DNA of 64,000 bases from Symsagittifera roscoffensis (lineage: Eukaryota; Xenacoelomorpha; Acoela; Convolutidae), in the NCBI RefSeq assembly GCF_963678635.1, contig NC_087068.1:54336213-54400212 (forward strand). The letters run 5' to 3'. Below are positions 17,701 to 26,182 of this stretch, piece after piece. The notes below the pieces were generated by a model that was not told the origin of the DNA, made no database searches, and saw nothing but the letters and a program-made list of their open reading frames with translations. Both the position numbers and the translations under genes were made by a program. The first letter of the stretch is position 1; every line of letters starts with the position of its first letter.

Positions 17701-18650
17701 GATAGGCTCTCATCGATGCGGGGAATCGGGTATGCGTCCTTTATAGTCACTGCATTCAGATAACGGAAATCACAACAAAATCTGAGTTGTCCCCCTTTCT
17801 TTTTCGCCATGACCACGCCACAAGCCCATGGGGACTTCGACGGCTCGATCATGTCGTACTCCATTAACATCTCGATTTCCTTCCTACACGCTTCTGACTT
17901 GTTTGGGGTCATTCTTCTCGCCCCTTCCCTATGAGGTACCGAGCCCTCTTCTATCTCAATCTCGTGCTCTACAAATTTACAACAACCTATGTCGGCCTTA
18001 TGCTTTGAAAAAACGTCTGCGTTCCGATTTAGCACCGCTCTGAGCGAATCTAATTCCTTGTCTGATATTTTACCCTTCAGATGTTCTATCTCAGGTAGGA
18101 CAGGCTTATTCGCTGCTAACTCTGCTTCCGTCGGCCTCTCAGGAAAGTTGGAATAACTAGACAGCCCATCATCTGTTTCCAACTTCATTGAAAACAATTT
18201 CCTAGAAGATTTCAATTCATTCACTCTTTTCATTATACATCCTTGGTTCGCATGTAATGGACATTTAGTTACATCAAACTTTTTCATTTTCACCACACTC
18301 TGAAAGTCTGTGTTCAGAGGCAAAGCATAGCCAAGTTTCTTTCCCCTCTTTATTGTCACTGTTGTTGCTTCTGTGTTCAACAACACACTCACACACAGTC
18401 CGCTCTGAGTGAGTGAGAAGCTTCTTCCTAAAATAGCCGCGCTTTTACTGTTGGGATTTGGTACCAGACACACCTGTCTGTCGTTGCTGAGTTCATTCGA
18501 GTTCCTCATCCTAAACGTCGCTACTACGGCTTGGTTTGGTTTTAATCTAACTTTTCGATCCAGAAAAATCGGCACCTTGGCCTGATTAATTAAGATCTTA
18601 TTAAGGGGTCTCTTTTCATACTTTCTCTCAGGATCCTTGATCCTAATCAA
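14709..18650 (-). CDS. pol: E1 Pol: reverse transcriptase, RNase H, linker and integrase start
   Basis: 1,313 codons of a polyprotein; the ATG at 18650 is internal. In order: the end of the protease domain; RT (~250-430) with LDLGSAFWQVPL, MPFGLCNATATF and the catalytic YVDD at ~393; RNase H (~525-650) with VLDTDASV, RVDNRAL and DKHQNADSLS; a long acidic linker with four SGE peptides plus one SEE; and an HHCC zinc-binding integrase N-domain (HDQMGH ... CLPCQQ, ~1180-1215). It ends with the first core Asp (VQIDHQ). Sequence and order RT-RH-IN place it in Ty3/gypsy (Metaviridae). The frame is lost near 14750 by a deletion inside the integrase core. A single stop (18726) separates it from the protease frame. 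E2 keeps all these domains. Confidence 0.92.
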   Translation of the reverse strand: MIRIKDPERKYEKRPLNKILINQAKVPIFLDRKVRLKPNQAVVATFRMRNSNELSNDRQVCLVPNPNSKSAAILGRSFSLTQSGLCVSVLLNTEATTVTIKRGKKLGYALPLNTDFQSVVKMKKFDVTKCPLHANQGCIMKRVNELKSSRKLFSMKLETDDGLSSYSNFPERPTEAELAANKPVLPEIEHLKGKISDKELDSLRAVLNRNADVFSKHKADIGCCKFVEHEIEIEEGSVPHREGARRMTPNKSEACRKEIEMLMEYDMIEPSKSPWACGVVMAKKKGGQLRFCCDFRYLNAVTIKDAYPIPRIDESLSKLGDAKFFTTLDLGSAFWQVPLRKQDREKTGFACELGMFQWKRMPFGLCNATATFQRLMAQALTSVTKKYGNLIMCYVDDVVIATPTLEDHIERLEEVFSCMKQAGLKCKPSKCEILRDSIKYLGSLVDKHGVRPDPVAIEAVLTWKAPKTDTQLMSFLGFANYYREFIKGYADKIYPMQRLMRNKGKKFTWTDEAQVSFENIKRELCEARVLGMPTEKGMFVLDTDASVVAISGILHQEQEWNGRTVLRPIAYGSKVLSDTERKYGAPKAEMFAVITFVEKYRAYLGSAPFKLRVDNRALAWLKTYSMDQSYIGRWIVRLDGYHMIIEHRTRDKHQNADSLSKKTEFYERLEEKQANQSEIKDGFSFLDKETYDKLPLTRWLDKSGHPIPGHPDLPVETAAEIKLLARGEPVPLDLLVRSNLVQQELTRLGINSMALLNRTVNVAPDVMRKLRDLLDREVDRHDREWMETMQQLTVTERTEKRPVSIRSRGVERDCRSIVNQLVSSMPKEVLLRTSFTEYGTLNQNQTTEEVRIRSKSSFTRRVHFTDAKEEYEPSPDCSSVDETMSGESYTFEPVKDDSSEESDTFEPVQDDLSGERLTRPPRGRILSGESGLKRPMDRVLSGESRNISDNLEYDVGKSVDSSVDSRPQSWDNTSETTSNSDMSEIAIHSLLVDWKQRGLDRETHQDPDRDRYTSDEEGTVEDNAADELELISVSKRPTRLLPHGTVVRTNLEPSVQEATPLKKIWCVKLMDDAHAPEIRSGQMNVVKTYLKARYRLSDLLRAQRNDRMTSSLKRWIENGAPDKGDLEEDSYKILKQFYLKRNDLLYLNKEGIVACKRKKEDKVLYKYNSIVLPQLYQTELLFRSHDQMGHQGVDKMYNRIQKRFEWTGLKKACEKWIAACLPCQQAKVPRKLRFPLQSIESSGFNEVVQIDHQKICMTATGYNQVLVMIDHFSKYAEAAPCMTASAEETCDHLINVWIARHDVPIGQWQSIRG
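15821..16000 (-). repeat. Repeated PPT-like 12-mer coding SGES/SGER peptides
   Basis: Four copies of TGTCCGGGGAG(T) in element sense at 15821, 15863, 15905 and 15989, plus one degenerate copy (SEES), spaced 42-84 bp apart. They are read as (L/M)SGE(S/R). E2 has three at 43714, 43780 and 43846. The nucleotide 12-mer is more constant than the codons around it. Confidence 0.75.
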
Positions 18651-18725
18651 CCCGTCATTGAGATCGATCGTGACGTCAAAGTTGCGAACGAAATCTCTTC
18701 CTAAGATGAACTGATCGGATTCGTC

Positions 18726-19007
18726 CTAATTCTCCACTACTAGGAAGTTCATCCAAAGATGTCTTCCTCCGAGCTGCAGTGAAATGATCGGAGTTCGTCC
18801 AGTGACATAGATCGCTCCCTGATTGGCCGCTGCCAACCTGATGTTTGTCGGTATGAGATCCGATCTCTCGAAACCCATGTCGGTCCAAGTTTTGACTGGC
18901 ATGACACTAACCACTGCTCCCGTGTCTAGCAATCCCTTTACGGAAAGTTGCCTGCCTTGCACGTCCAGCACGTGCGCAGCCAGATCGACCTCGCAACCTA
19001 TATGCAC
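18726..19007 (-). CDS. E1 aspartic protease domain
   Basis: 93 codons carrying the retropepsin active site LLDTGAVVSVM (Asp-Thr-Gly at ~30) and a later LAAANQGAIYVTGRTPI flap-to-body region. It runs in frame into Pol except for one TAG at 18726 (after VVEN), where E2 has a Leu codon. The downstream ILGRDFVRNF, typical of the retropepsin C-terminus, is on the other side of the stop. Upstream it is joined to 18998-19816 by a one-base deletion near 19020. It would cleave the Gag-Pol precursor. Confidence 0.88.
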   Translation of the reverse strand: MHIGCEVDLAAHVLDVQGRQLSVKGLLDTGAVVSVMPVKTWTDMGFERSDLIPTNIRLAAANQGAIYVTGRTPIISLQLGGRHLWMNFLVVEN

Positions 19008-19816
19008 CGCATCTTGTTCGACGTCGCTTTGTGTCCGATTCGTCTAACCTTCAGCTCCTCTTGACCAATGTATATCCGGCCAATCTGATCGTTCGCATCA
19101 GTTATGCGAGCTTTCGTGTAGATGTTGATGCCATCCACATTCATCAGGATCGGGTAAGGGCCATGGACATCGATATAATGTCCGTCCACTTTCATCAGCC
19201 TCGGACCTCCCGTTGTGAGCAGCGCTCGCACTGCCCTGGAGTCCAGTTTGGGATCTTTCTCCTTCAGGTAGTCGGCATAGATGTCCAGGTGGACTAGTGT
19301 AATCTCGGATGGTTCACTCAAGTTCTTGACCACCTGGTGCCCTGCGACTGAGATGATGGACATTATTTTGGTCCCCTCCTTCGTCATGCCGAAAGTCTTA
19401 CCAGATATAACGTTCAGTTTTAGTCCCTGTTTCCTGGGTTCCTCTTTGTCTTCTACTTTTGTCGTTTTACCCAGAACATTAAAACTTTCCCGAAGATCTG
19501 CGCTCTCCAGCTCCGACCTTACCCATTGCTCCACTTCTTTCGTGGCTAGGTCCTGTTTGATATTCTGCAGCGCTGTCCTTGCCGCAAGGCCGTAATCCGC
19601 CTTGAGTGGGCTAGACGACTCTGCTTCGAGGTTCGAGGCTACCACCTCGTCAGGCCATGTCTTAACCTTTTTGGTCGTGAAGGTGCTCGGTGTCGTCTCC
19701 TTTCTCCGAGATTCAGCCTCGTTCATCAGACGTGCTCGACTGGCCTTGACACCCAAAGCGCCTCTTCGTGGCGGGGATGTTTCGCGTCCGCTACTGCATC
19801 CCAAAATTGAGTACAA
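18998..19816 (-). CDS. E1 region between Gag zinc knuckles and protease
   Basis: 272 codons. The first ~20 overlap the end of Gag in another frame. The matching part starts at GALGVKASRARL, which aligns with E2 (SGVKASKARL), where it is in the same frame as the zinc knuckles. Conserved blocks include LKLNVISG, NLSEPSE, RAVRAL.TTGGPR and GQEELKVRRIGH. It ends where a one-base deletion throws the frame just before the protease. It is probably the pre-protease linker of the Gag-Pro precursor. E1 needs a -1 shift to enter it from Gag and E2 does not; mutation or programmed shifting both remain possible. Confidence 0.78.
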   Translation of the reverse strand: MYSILGCSSGRETSPPRRGALGVKASRARLMNEAESRRKETTPSTFTTKKVKTWPDEVVASNLEAESSSPLKADYGLAARTALQNIKQDLATKEVEQWVRSELESADLRESFNVLGKTTKVEDKEEPRKQGLKLNVISGKTFGMTKEGTKIMSIISVAGHQVVKNLSEPSEITLVHLDIYADYLKEKDPKLDSRAVRALLTTGGPRLMKVDGHYIDVHGPYPILMNVDGINIYTKARITDANDQIGRIYIGQEELKVRRIGHKATSNKMRCI

Positions 19817-21126
19817 TCCGACTTGACGTGTCCCTCCAAATTACAGAAGAAACACCTCGGACCATATTTCATGATGAGCCCTCTGACGTACTCTTCATGA
19901 TCCTCGTCGGTCGCGTCGGCGTCCTCGAGAAAGTAGCCTATGGCCTTCATATTCTGTTTGTATGCAGAACACGCGGAAACGTGATGGTCCATCGAACCAC
20001 AATTTGCACACGACCTCCTCTTATCCATGTCATCGCGAGGTTTGTACCAACTGGAATTCGCACCAGTATTTGTCCCGCTATAGTTACCATAATTGCTGTA
20101 ACGGTTTTGCGCCCTCGGTTTTATGACTAAATACTCGCGTGACTTCATACGCAAGTCATCGGGCGTGGGTACCTGGTCAAGCGACAGGTAGAAGTGAGTG
20201 GCCAACATCGTCTTCAACTCCTCACTCCTTGCGCCGTCCATGAACTTCGAAGCAATCGCCAAGTTTCGCTCGGATATTTTCTCATCTGGGTTGCTTCTCC
20301 TCCTAAGCAATTCAAGGTCGTCCAAGAATTTATCTATGGATTCGTCATCTCTTTGACGCCTCTTTTCGAACTTCACCATAGCCTGGTGCCCTTGTACTCC
20401 AGAGCCGAAACGATTCAGCAGGGTGTCGAATATCTTGCGAGCGCTGTCTCTCTCATTGGCTCTTTTCGCCATTACACAACTTAATGCAGTACCCTCCAGA
20501 TTGCTCGTCAGCGCGCTGCACTCTTGTTTCTTGGAGAGATTCTCTTCCTCAAAGTGTAATTTCATCACCTCTATCCAAGTATCAATGCAGCCGTCTGACT
20601 CGTCTTTATATGACTTCGGCTTTTTCAGTGTCCTTCTTGACCTCTCTCCTCTCTCGGTTGACTTCGAGAGCTTGGTGATGAATGTTTCGAGAGATCTGTT
20701 CAGAGGCTCAAACATCGAGGCATACATCGTTGTGTCCTGTGAGACTGTAGTCAGATCTGGTACTGAACTGACTTGTGGCACAGTTGGCAACCTTGTCTCC
20801 GGGGTGGCATCTGCCTCCGGCGGGACTGGATTCGTCCAGCCAGGCCTCGACGGGGCTGCCCTTGGCCGCTCCTTGTTTCTGGGTTCGTAGTTCGTTCTCG
20901 AGCCTTGCTGGGCTCTGGCATTGCTGCCCGTACCATCTCCATCATTTGCATGGCGTGAGCGCTCCCTTGGGTTGGAACGCTCCTGCCCATTGCTCCCATT
21001 CAGGATCGCGTCAAGCTTCCGCATCATTAAGTCAGATTTTGCATCTAACCTTTTCTCCAGGCTAGTCATCGTGTGGGCGTAGGTACTATCATGATCGTTC
21101 AACAATCGTTCGATCTCCCTAGTCAT
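19726..21126 (-). CDS. gag: E1 Gag: capsid-like region and two zinc knuckles
   Basis: 466 codons. An N-terminal coiled coil is followed by a Pro/Arg-rich linker. A helical capsid-like core (~170-330) begins with DGCIDTWIEVMKLHFEE and contains FEKRRQRDDESIDKFLDDLELLRRR, typical of Ty3/gypsy Gag. Two CX2CX4HX4C zinc knuckles lie at ~367-380 (CANCGSMDHHVSAC) and ~425-438 (CFFCNLEGHVKSDC). It packages the element RNA in cytoplasmic particles. It is in the same frame as 21151-21780, split from it by one TAG. E2 39123-40115 is its homologue, with the last Cys of knuckle 2 changed to Tyr. Confidence 0.92.
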   Translation of the reverse strand: MTREIERLLNDHDSTYAHTMTSLEKRLDAKSDLMMRKLDAILNGSNGQERSNPRERSRHANDGDGTGSNARAQQGSRTNYEPRNKERPRAAPSRPGWTNPVPPEADATPETRLPTVPQVSSVPDLTTVSQDTTMYASMFEPLNRSLETFITKLSKSTERGERSRRTLKKPKSYKDESDGCIDTWIEVMKLHFEEENLSKKQECSALTSNLEGTALSCVMAKRANERDSARKIFDTLLNRFGSGVQGHQAMVKFEKRRQRDDESIDKFLDDLELLRRRSNPDEKISERNLAIASKFMDGARSEELKTMLATHFYLSLDQVPTPDDLRMKSREYLVIKPRAQNRYSNYGNYSGTNTGANSSWYKPRDDMDKRRSCANCGSMDHHVSACSAYKQNMKAIGYFLEDADATDEDHEEYVRGLIMKYGPRCFFCNLEGHVKSDCTQFWDAVADAKHPRHEEALWVSRPVEHV

Positions 21127-21150
21127 CCTAGCCTCTCTTTCGTATGACTC

Positions 21151-21780
21151 CTAGTTTGCCTGTGCCAGGCTCTCCGCCAGGCATTGATCGGTGTTGCGAA
21201 TCAACTGAGCCTGATCAACCCTCGCCTGCGACTTCACATGCGTTAGTTCGTCTCTCAGATTCTCTTGACCTTTGTGAGCTCTCTCATCAACCTGATCTAT
21301 TCTTTTAGTCATGTCCCGCCTCAGTTCATCTAGACCATTCATTACGCCAGCGAACATGTCACTTATGTCGCCAGTGGCCCGAAATGACGGGGTTAGTCTC
21401 AGAGAAGATGAGGTCAACTGCGGCTGCAGCCTGGTGCTTGATGACGCACCGCCTTTTTGCTTGCTCATCGACGTCATTAATCTGTCGAATGTTGATGACG
21501 CTCCCATCGTTATCCCATCCGACATGGGCCTGGTCGGTGAGGTTGACGACGCCTTCCTGCTCATATCGTTCCTTGGGCACGGTGTGAAGTTCACATCCGG
21601 ATGGGTTATCTCCGGGTAGTCATCACTGGAAGTCAAACCTACAGTTGGTAGTGACGCCATGCGTTCGTCGTACAAGGACTTCCAACTCTTCTTGGCCTTC
21701 GAACTCGTTTGTTCTTCACTCGGGCTTATACTCGACATCATCGCGTTGTTGCTCTGCTTGGCCAGTATTCTCCCCTCCAC
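21151..21780 (-). CDS. E1 Gag N-terminal part with coiled coil
   Basis: 209 codons: Ser/Thr-rich first half, then a heptad-like region (residues ~145-205: GLDELRRDMTKRIDQVDERA and onward). It is in frame with Gag except for a TAG. The gapless alignment with E2 shows that the E2 TAA lies seven codons further on, at a non-homologous position, so each stop is an independent lesion and not a conserved readthrough site. Probably a scaffold or multimerisation region of Gag. Confidence 0.75.
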   Translation of the reverse strand: MEGRILAKQSNNAMMSSISPSEEQTSSKAKKSWKSLYDERMASLPTVGLTSSDDYPEITHPDVNFTPCPRNDMSRKASSTSPTRPMSDGITMGASSTFDRLMTSMSKQKGGASSSTRLQPQLTSSSLRLTPSFRATGDISDMFAGVMNGLDELRRDMTKRIDQVDERAHKGQENLRDELTHVKSQARVDQAQLIRNTDQCLAESLAQAN

Positions 21781-22202
21781 CCATGACTTTTGGTCTCCGA
21801 TTTGGACATCCCCTTGAATAATACTTCCTCTCGCGGCTCGACCTCGGAACGCTCCGAGGTCTCCTCTGTCCTCTCGACTTCCTCCCGCTCGAGGTCCTCG
21901 CTCGGCTCAAAGTCGGGTCGAATGAGCGTCTGTTCTCCCTCGTCAAAGGGGTTCACAAGCGTTTCGCTCGCGGTTCCGGCTTCGGCGCTCCGCCTTTGAT
22001 CGCCATCGAGGTTTTTCTCGCTCCTCAATCTCATTCCGCTCACTGAAAGATCAGGTTGACCTTTAGTCGATTCGTTTTCAGCAAACACGTTGGAGGCGCT
22101 GCTAAACGAGGACTGGCTACGCCTAGTTTTAAATTTTTGCGTGCTGCCCTTGCTCAGCCTGGGAATCTTAGTAGTCGATCCTAACGAGTCCCTGCGCTGC
22201 AT
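21738..22202 (-). CDS. E1 Gag N-terminus, disordered acidic region
   Basis: ~154 codons from the ATG at 22202 (MQRRDSLG). A basic, Ser-rich start is followed by a Glu-rich stretch (EDLEREEVERTEE). It overlaps the next frame by 43 bp, so a frameshift separates it from the coiled-coil part. E2 37521-38165 has an equivalent basic-then-acidic segment at the same place but little sequence identity. This is the first long frame after the leader and likely the translation start of Gag. Confidence 0.6.
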   Translation of the reverse strand: MQRRDSLGSTTKIPRLSKGSTQKFKTRRSQSSFSSASNVFAENESTKGQPDLSVSGMRLRSEKNLDGDQRRSAEAGTASETLVNPFDEGEQTLIRPDFEPSEDLEREEVERTEETSERSEVEPREEVLFKGMSKSETKSHGWRGEYWPSRATTR

Positions 22203-22619
22203 ACTTTGTGACAAATAACAATATTCCTATTATTTAATGGCGATGCACGCGTACCGCAACAAGTTCAAGTTAAATTACTTAACGCTGCCTCTTCGATCTC
22301 GTAAAAATCAAGAATGTCTCTTAGGTTTCTCAATGACAATCTTAGTGACTCAGCTAGAATTACACACACAGGGCCTGCTCAGTATTGATATAATGCTAAC
22401 TCAACCCTGTTGTATAGTATAACAGTATCACAAAATTTTCACAAGATATAATCAACACACAAAACACAATAGATAATCAGATAAGAATATCCTACAGGTG
22501 ACAGCGACCTTTTGTCAGTGTCAATTTATCGCCACACAATTTATTAAGTCACTGCTTTGTTAAAATTAAACAATCTTTGATAAAAAGCAGTGATGATTCA
22601 GAAACAGATCAATAAAACT

Positions 22620-22985
22620 TAGTCTTAAAGAAAAAGACTTCCCCCAATCGGAACGATCCGAAAGAACAAAGCCCAGGACACAGTCTTCTCAAGTGGGTGT
22701 GTATTTGCCTAATACACCCACCGAGGTCTTCTTTTAGGTGCCCCGCGATTGCCCGAGCTGTCCTATCAAGTGGCTCAAGGCAACCTCTGATCGAAAACTT
22801 CTAAAGTCTATGAAAAAGCTCCCCCACACCCGGAACGCTCCAAGTGCACGAGAGCAGGGAACAACTTTTCTTCTCAAGTGAGTGTGTATTTGCCTAATAC
22901 ACTCACCGAGGTCTTCTTTTATTTGTTCCCGGATTGCCCGAACTTTCCTATTAATTAGCTCAAGGCAACCGCACAACCAAAATCA
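22620..22985 (-). repeat. Two ~185-bp leader units, each with a conserved hairpin
   Basis: Hairpin 1: GTGGGTGT (22693-22700) with ACACCCAC (22714-22721). Hairpin 2: GTGAGTGT (22878-22885) with ACACTCAC (22899-22906). A base pair changed from G-C to A-T on both sides. Flanks (CTCGGTG before, CACTTGAGAA after, in element sense) and a CGGGCAATC block are shared. E2 has one copy at 37041-37061. Confidence 0.8.
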
Positions 22986-23179
22986 CAATAAAAAAAAAAA
23001 AATTTTGTTCGGGTACTTCTGATACACCCGATCTAGAATCCAAAGTTGATCACGAATTTCCGGGTCAAAATGGGCTCTTATGATCCTAATAAGCCCGCCT
23101 AATATCCTAATATGATTTTAATTAAATGGATATTCTCCTTTTCCCAAATTGCCACAGCAGGTTTCCTCAAGCTTCCAAC

Positions 23180-23535
23180 AAGGAGGGTTGCTAAGATGTT
23201 CCAGTCACTCCGGAGGGTTGTTAAGACACTTAGCCTACCTCGGAGGGTACCCTAATCACCCAAGTTACCTCGGAGGGTCCCCTTAAATTTACTAAGGAGG
23301 GTCAATAAGATGCTTAAAATGCTCCGGAGGGTTACTTCGGAGGGTACCTCCAAAATTTTCAAATTTCTGAAACTCACTTAGAAGGGTCTTCAATTAACTT
23401 CAGGAAGCGTCAAAACAAGCTAAGTTCTCTACGGGGGGCTGTTTTAACTTCTTTGGGTGATCTCGTGGAATTTTTTCACTAAGGAGGGTTGCTAAGGGGT
23501 TTAGCTGACTCCGGAGGGTTACTTCGGAGGATTCC
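23180..23535. repeat. Field of CGGAGGGT motifs in the E1 leader
   Basis: At least ten copies of (C)GGAGGGT(T/A) on the plus strand in about 350 bp, often as TCCGGAGGGTT or CTCGGAGGGT. Scattered copies in both orientations continue to ~25150. In E2 the field is at 36400-36760 as CCGGAGGGGTC, in the opposite orientation relative to the element. Confidence 0.8.
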
Positions 23536-25299
23536 CCAAAAATCACGAAAAAGGTTATGTTACCGCGATAAAGTCTCTAAAAGCGGTCCACCTGAGTTAA
23601 AACTAGGTTGGCTGACACGGTCAACCTTCCCAGTTGGATAAAAAGGTGTTTTGATAAAATTTTCTGCCGCTCGGACCAACAAATTCTAAAAAAATTTTCT
23701 TTTCCGAGATTATCAACCCAAAAACGGTTGCGGTCCGGAAAAGTGGTCCAAAATGTCGACTTATGGTACCAAAATTATCCCAATCGGATGACTAGTCTTT
23801 GAGAAATTGTCAAAAACGTGTTTGTCCAAATGGCCTTTTTTCACCACCTATATAGGTTCTGAGAAACTTTTTCCGCAATTTCTATCGAAAGTGCCTAAAA
23901 ATAATTGAAACGAGCGTAGTAGCTCTGTACGGCACTGGAATAGTGCAAAAAACCGGATCAAAATTGGTTTGGAGACAAAAATTTGGCCAATAACTATCAA
24001 ATTTGGACCCTCCGGTTCCTTCCTTTTCCAATCCTTAAGTCGTTAGCTCTATCCAGGGAGCCAATCGGAGGGTTACTCAAGAATTTCTCTAGTAACCGAG
24101 CACTTTATGCTAGCACGCTCCTAACGCAAAAAATTTTATTGCTCTAACTCTAAAAACTCAAAAACTCGATCCCCAAAACAGATTGACAAAATTCAGAAAA
24201 TTATCGAAATTTTGACCGAAAAATTTTGGTTTTTTCCAACTTCTACTGATTCTTTTCTCACGCGGTTTCTTTAGTTAGGGAGATCGAGCTACGTAGCTAC
24301 TCCCTATATAAAAGCTTTTTGTTGTTCGGAAAAGCTCGGATATCGAAAAATTTGGGGGTCTACAGTTTGATCGAAAAACGATGATTTTCGACAAAACTGG
24401 GTGTTTTTTGGGTCTAATTTAGGAGATAAGTAATATGTAATAAGGATAATTACCTATTAGTAGTCGTTAATGAATAGTACTATACCCTCCTTTGCACCAA
24501 AATACCCGAATTAAGACCCTTAACTCGGAAATTTGTAATCGATGGAGGGTACAATCGGACCGCGCCAATCGTGCCCCCCACCACTTAAGTTTTAATGAAA
24601 TAGTACCCGAACGATACTAAAATTGCTTCAACGATACCCAACAGTCAATGCGGATGTTGTCCTTGATGTCCCTGTTGAGTGTGGAACACGTTGATCAGCT
24701 TGCCACTCTACCCTCCGGTCACCGGCAAAATCACCATTAACGTGCATAAACACTCAAATTACACTCGAGGGAGGGTATCCAATCCTTCACCAAAACACAC
24801 AATCTTTCTATCAGAAACGATATAAATCAATCTGAAACAACAACAAATAGGAAGGTCAGATCACATCTCGTCCGGAAATAATATATAAACTGTCACTTTA
24901 CATTTTTTACTGTTTTTGGTCTTTTTTGGATTTTTTACTGTTTTTTGTACTTTTTTGTTTTCAAATAAATTTATTTTTGGCTTTTTCTTGGTTATACACT
25001 ATTTTTGTTTGGTTTTACGCTTTCTCTTTAATTGTTTTTGGTCCCGGGACCTCGGGACAAGCGGGTTCATGACTTCCCACCTAACCCTCCGGCCCCCGGA
25101 ATTTTCGGTGTTAACTAAGTTAAAAAGCTAAATAGTACTGGACGGAGGGTACGCACCTTCCCCCCAGTACAATAACGGTCATTAAGGCCTCTACCTCGGG
25201 CTTACGCCCGGAGCGGAGGATTCATCGCTGAAACGCTTGCTGATCATGATGGTCTTATGCCTTTGACAGGCCCACCCAGGAGCGCCATAAAAACGTCTA

Positions 25300-26182
25300 T
25301 GTAACATTCGCCCAAATACTACACAGCGACGGAGCGTAGAAAAAGTACCTATTAACGACTGGCAGGCGTCAGTTACTTTAACCCTACTCGCTTTTCACCG
25401 TCTCGACCTTGCCAGTTGATTTTCTGGTCTGTTTAGGGCAAAGTAAAAAGTTACCAATTTTAGGCCATCAGTCAAACGACTTTTGATCAGCTTTCGTTTA
25501 CATGCGAACACAACCACATAGCTGAGTCTCGGATCCTCCGACTACGTGATTGTCATTAAAAACACGGCTCGAACAAGCTATTTTAATATGTTTTTGTGTG
25601 ACAGTTCTATATTAAATCCATTGGAGATGGATTGACCCTTTCCTCTTTCTAGCTACTCATATTCTAAAATATCAAATAATACCGGTGTTAATTTAAAGTT
25701 TCACGACATCCAAGTAGCTATACAGTCAGTTTTATACAGTCCCTTCACATAAACAGTCTCTGGGGGACCAAGCCTCCGCTCCCGTAATATTCCTGCGATA
25801 ACGCTCTTATCTCTTCTAATTTGCGTCCCGGGAGGGTTCCGTGGAATACTCCTTCCCCACTGAAGCTTCCTTCTCCACTAGTATCCGCTGACAAGTGTCT
25901 TATCGTGCGTTGTTGCCACGATAAGAGGCTTTGTATTTTCCGTCTCTTGTGCGACTGTCTTTCACAATATCTGTCGTTGTTCTTATTTTCTCAGCTTTTT
26001 TGGTCAAAATGGCCGTTTTTCGTATTTCTGAGAAATATCAACTTGAAAATCGAAATTTTAAAAATAGAAAATTTCAGAATACTTCGACCCTCCTTTCAAG
26101 CACTTTTTTGCTGTTAAGGCCTTTTCTCTCTGATTCGTGCTTCGTCGGAAGGTTGCGCTGTGCCATCTGGCAGAATGGCACA
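25300..26182 (-). repeat. E1 5' LTR (883 bp)
   Basis: TGTAACATTCGCC...GAATGGCACA, the partner of 1343-2522. In element sense a TATAAAA box lies at 25736-25730. An ATTAAA poly(A)-like signal lies downstream (near 25585). It ends beside Polinton copy A sequence (AGTTTACCTTCATAGATG), the continuation of the gene broken at 1342. Confidence 0.93.
25730..25736 (-). promoter_or_regulatory. TATA box of E1 5' LTR
   Basis: TATAAAA in element sense, in the middle of the LTR at the position expected for the U3 promoter. The E2 LTR has TATATAAA near 34371. Confidence 0.55.

Larger units (their letters stand above)
22215..25299 (-). other. E1 5' leader, long and structured, no gene
   Basis: About 3.1 kb between the 5' LTR and Gag. 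No credible coding frame. It contains two copies of a ~185-bp hairpin unit (22620-22985), a field of GGAGGGT/ACCCTCC motifs (mainly 23180-23535, sparser to 25150), and an AT-rich stretch 24880-25060 that matches E2 34835-34975 in element sense. No primer-binding site directly adjoins the LTR; TGGCGCTCC, a possible tRNA-complementary start, lies 12 nt in. Confidence 0.7.
1343..26182 (-). mobile_element. E1: giant Ty3/gypsy-type LTR retrotransposon, 24.8 kb
   Basis: Two related LTRs (1343-2522 and 25300-26182), both TGT...ACA, bound a minus-strand element. Its order is leader, Gag, protease, RT/RNase H, integrase, macro-like domain, then ORF-B and ORF-C. The flanks AAAGT and AGTTTACC rejoin to the uninterrupted Polinton gene sequence. 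The target duplication is therefore AGT or AAGT; the last A of the LTR makes this ambiguous. At about 25 kb it is several times longer than usual Ty3/gypsy elements (about 5-9 kb). Lesions include nonsense codons at 4614, 7332, 11767, 18726 and 21151, indels near 19020, 13910 and 5450-5520, and a short deletion in the integrase core near 14750. This copy should be non-autonomous. Confidence 0.93.

Noticed and set aside
21151-21153. Stop codon between the Gag coiled coil and Gag core in both E1 and E2 as a programmed readthrough site
   Set aside because: A gapless alignment puts the E2 stop seven codons downstream of the E1 stop, at a position that is sense in E1, so they are independent mutations.
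22734-22976. Short minus-strand ORF in the leader repeat units
   Set aside because: It spans the duplicated hairpin units and is not conserved in E2; the conserved signal is structural.
23160-23540. CRISPR-like array of GGAGGGT repeats
   Set aside because: Repeat unit is too short, spacing irregular, and the context is a eukaryotic retroelement leader.
24916-25131. Plus-strand Phe-rich open frame in the E1 leader
   Set aside because: Low-complexity TTTTT-rich DNA, antisense to the element; the matching E2 leader has no such frame.
25270-25299. Primer-binding site TGGCGCTCC in the E1 leader
   Set aside because: It starts 12 nt from the LTR and is not present in E2, and I could not match it to a tRNA 3' end. 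Kept only as a remark.
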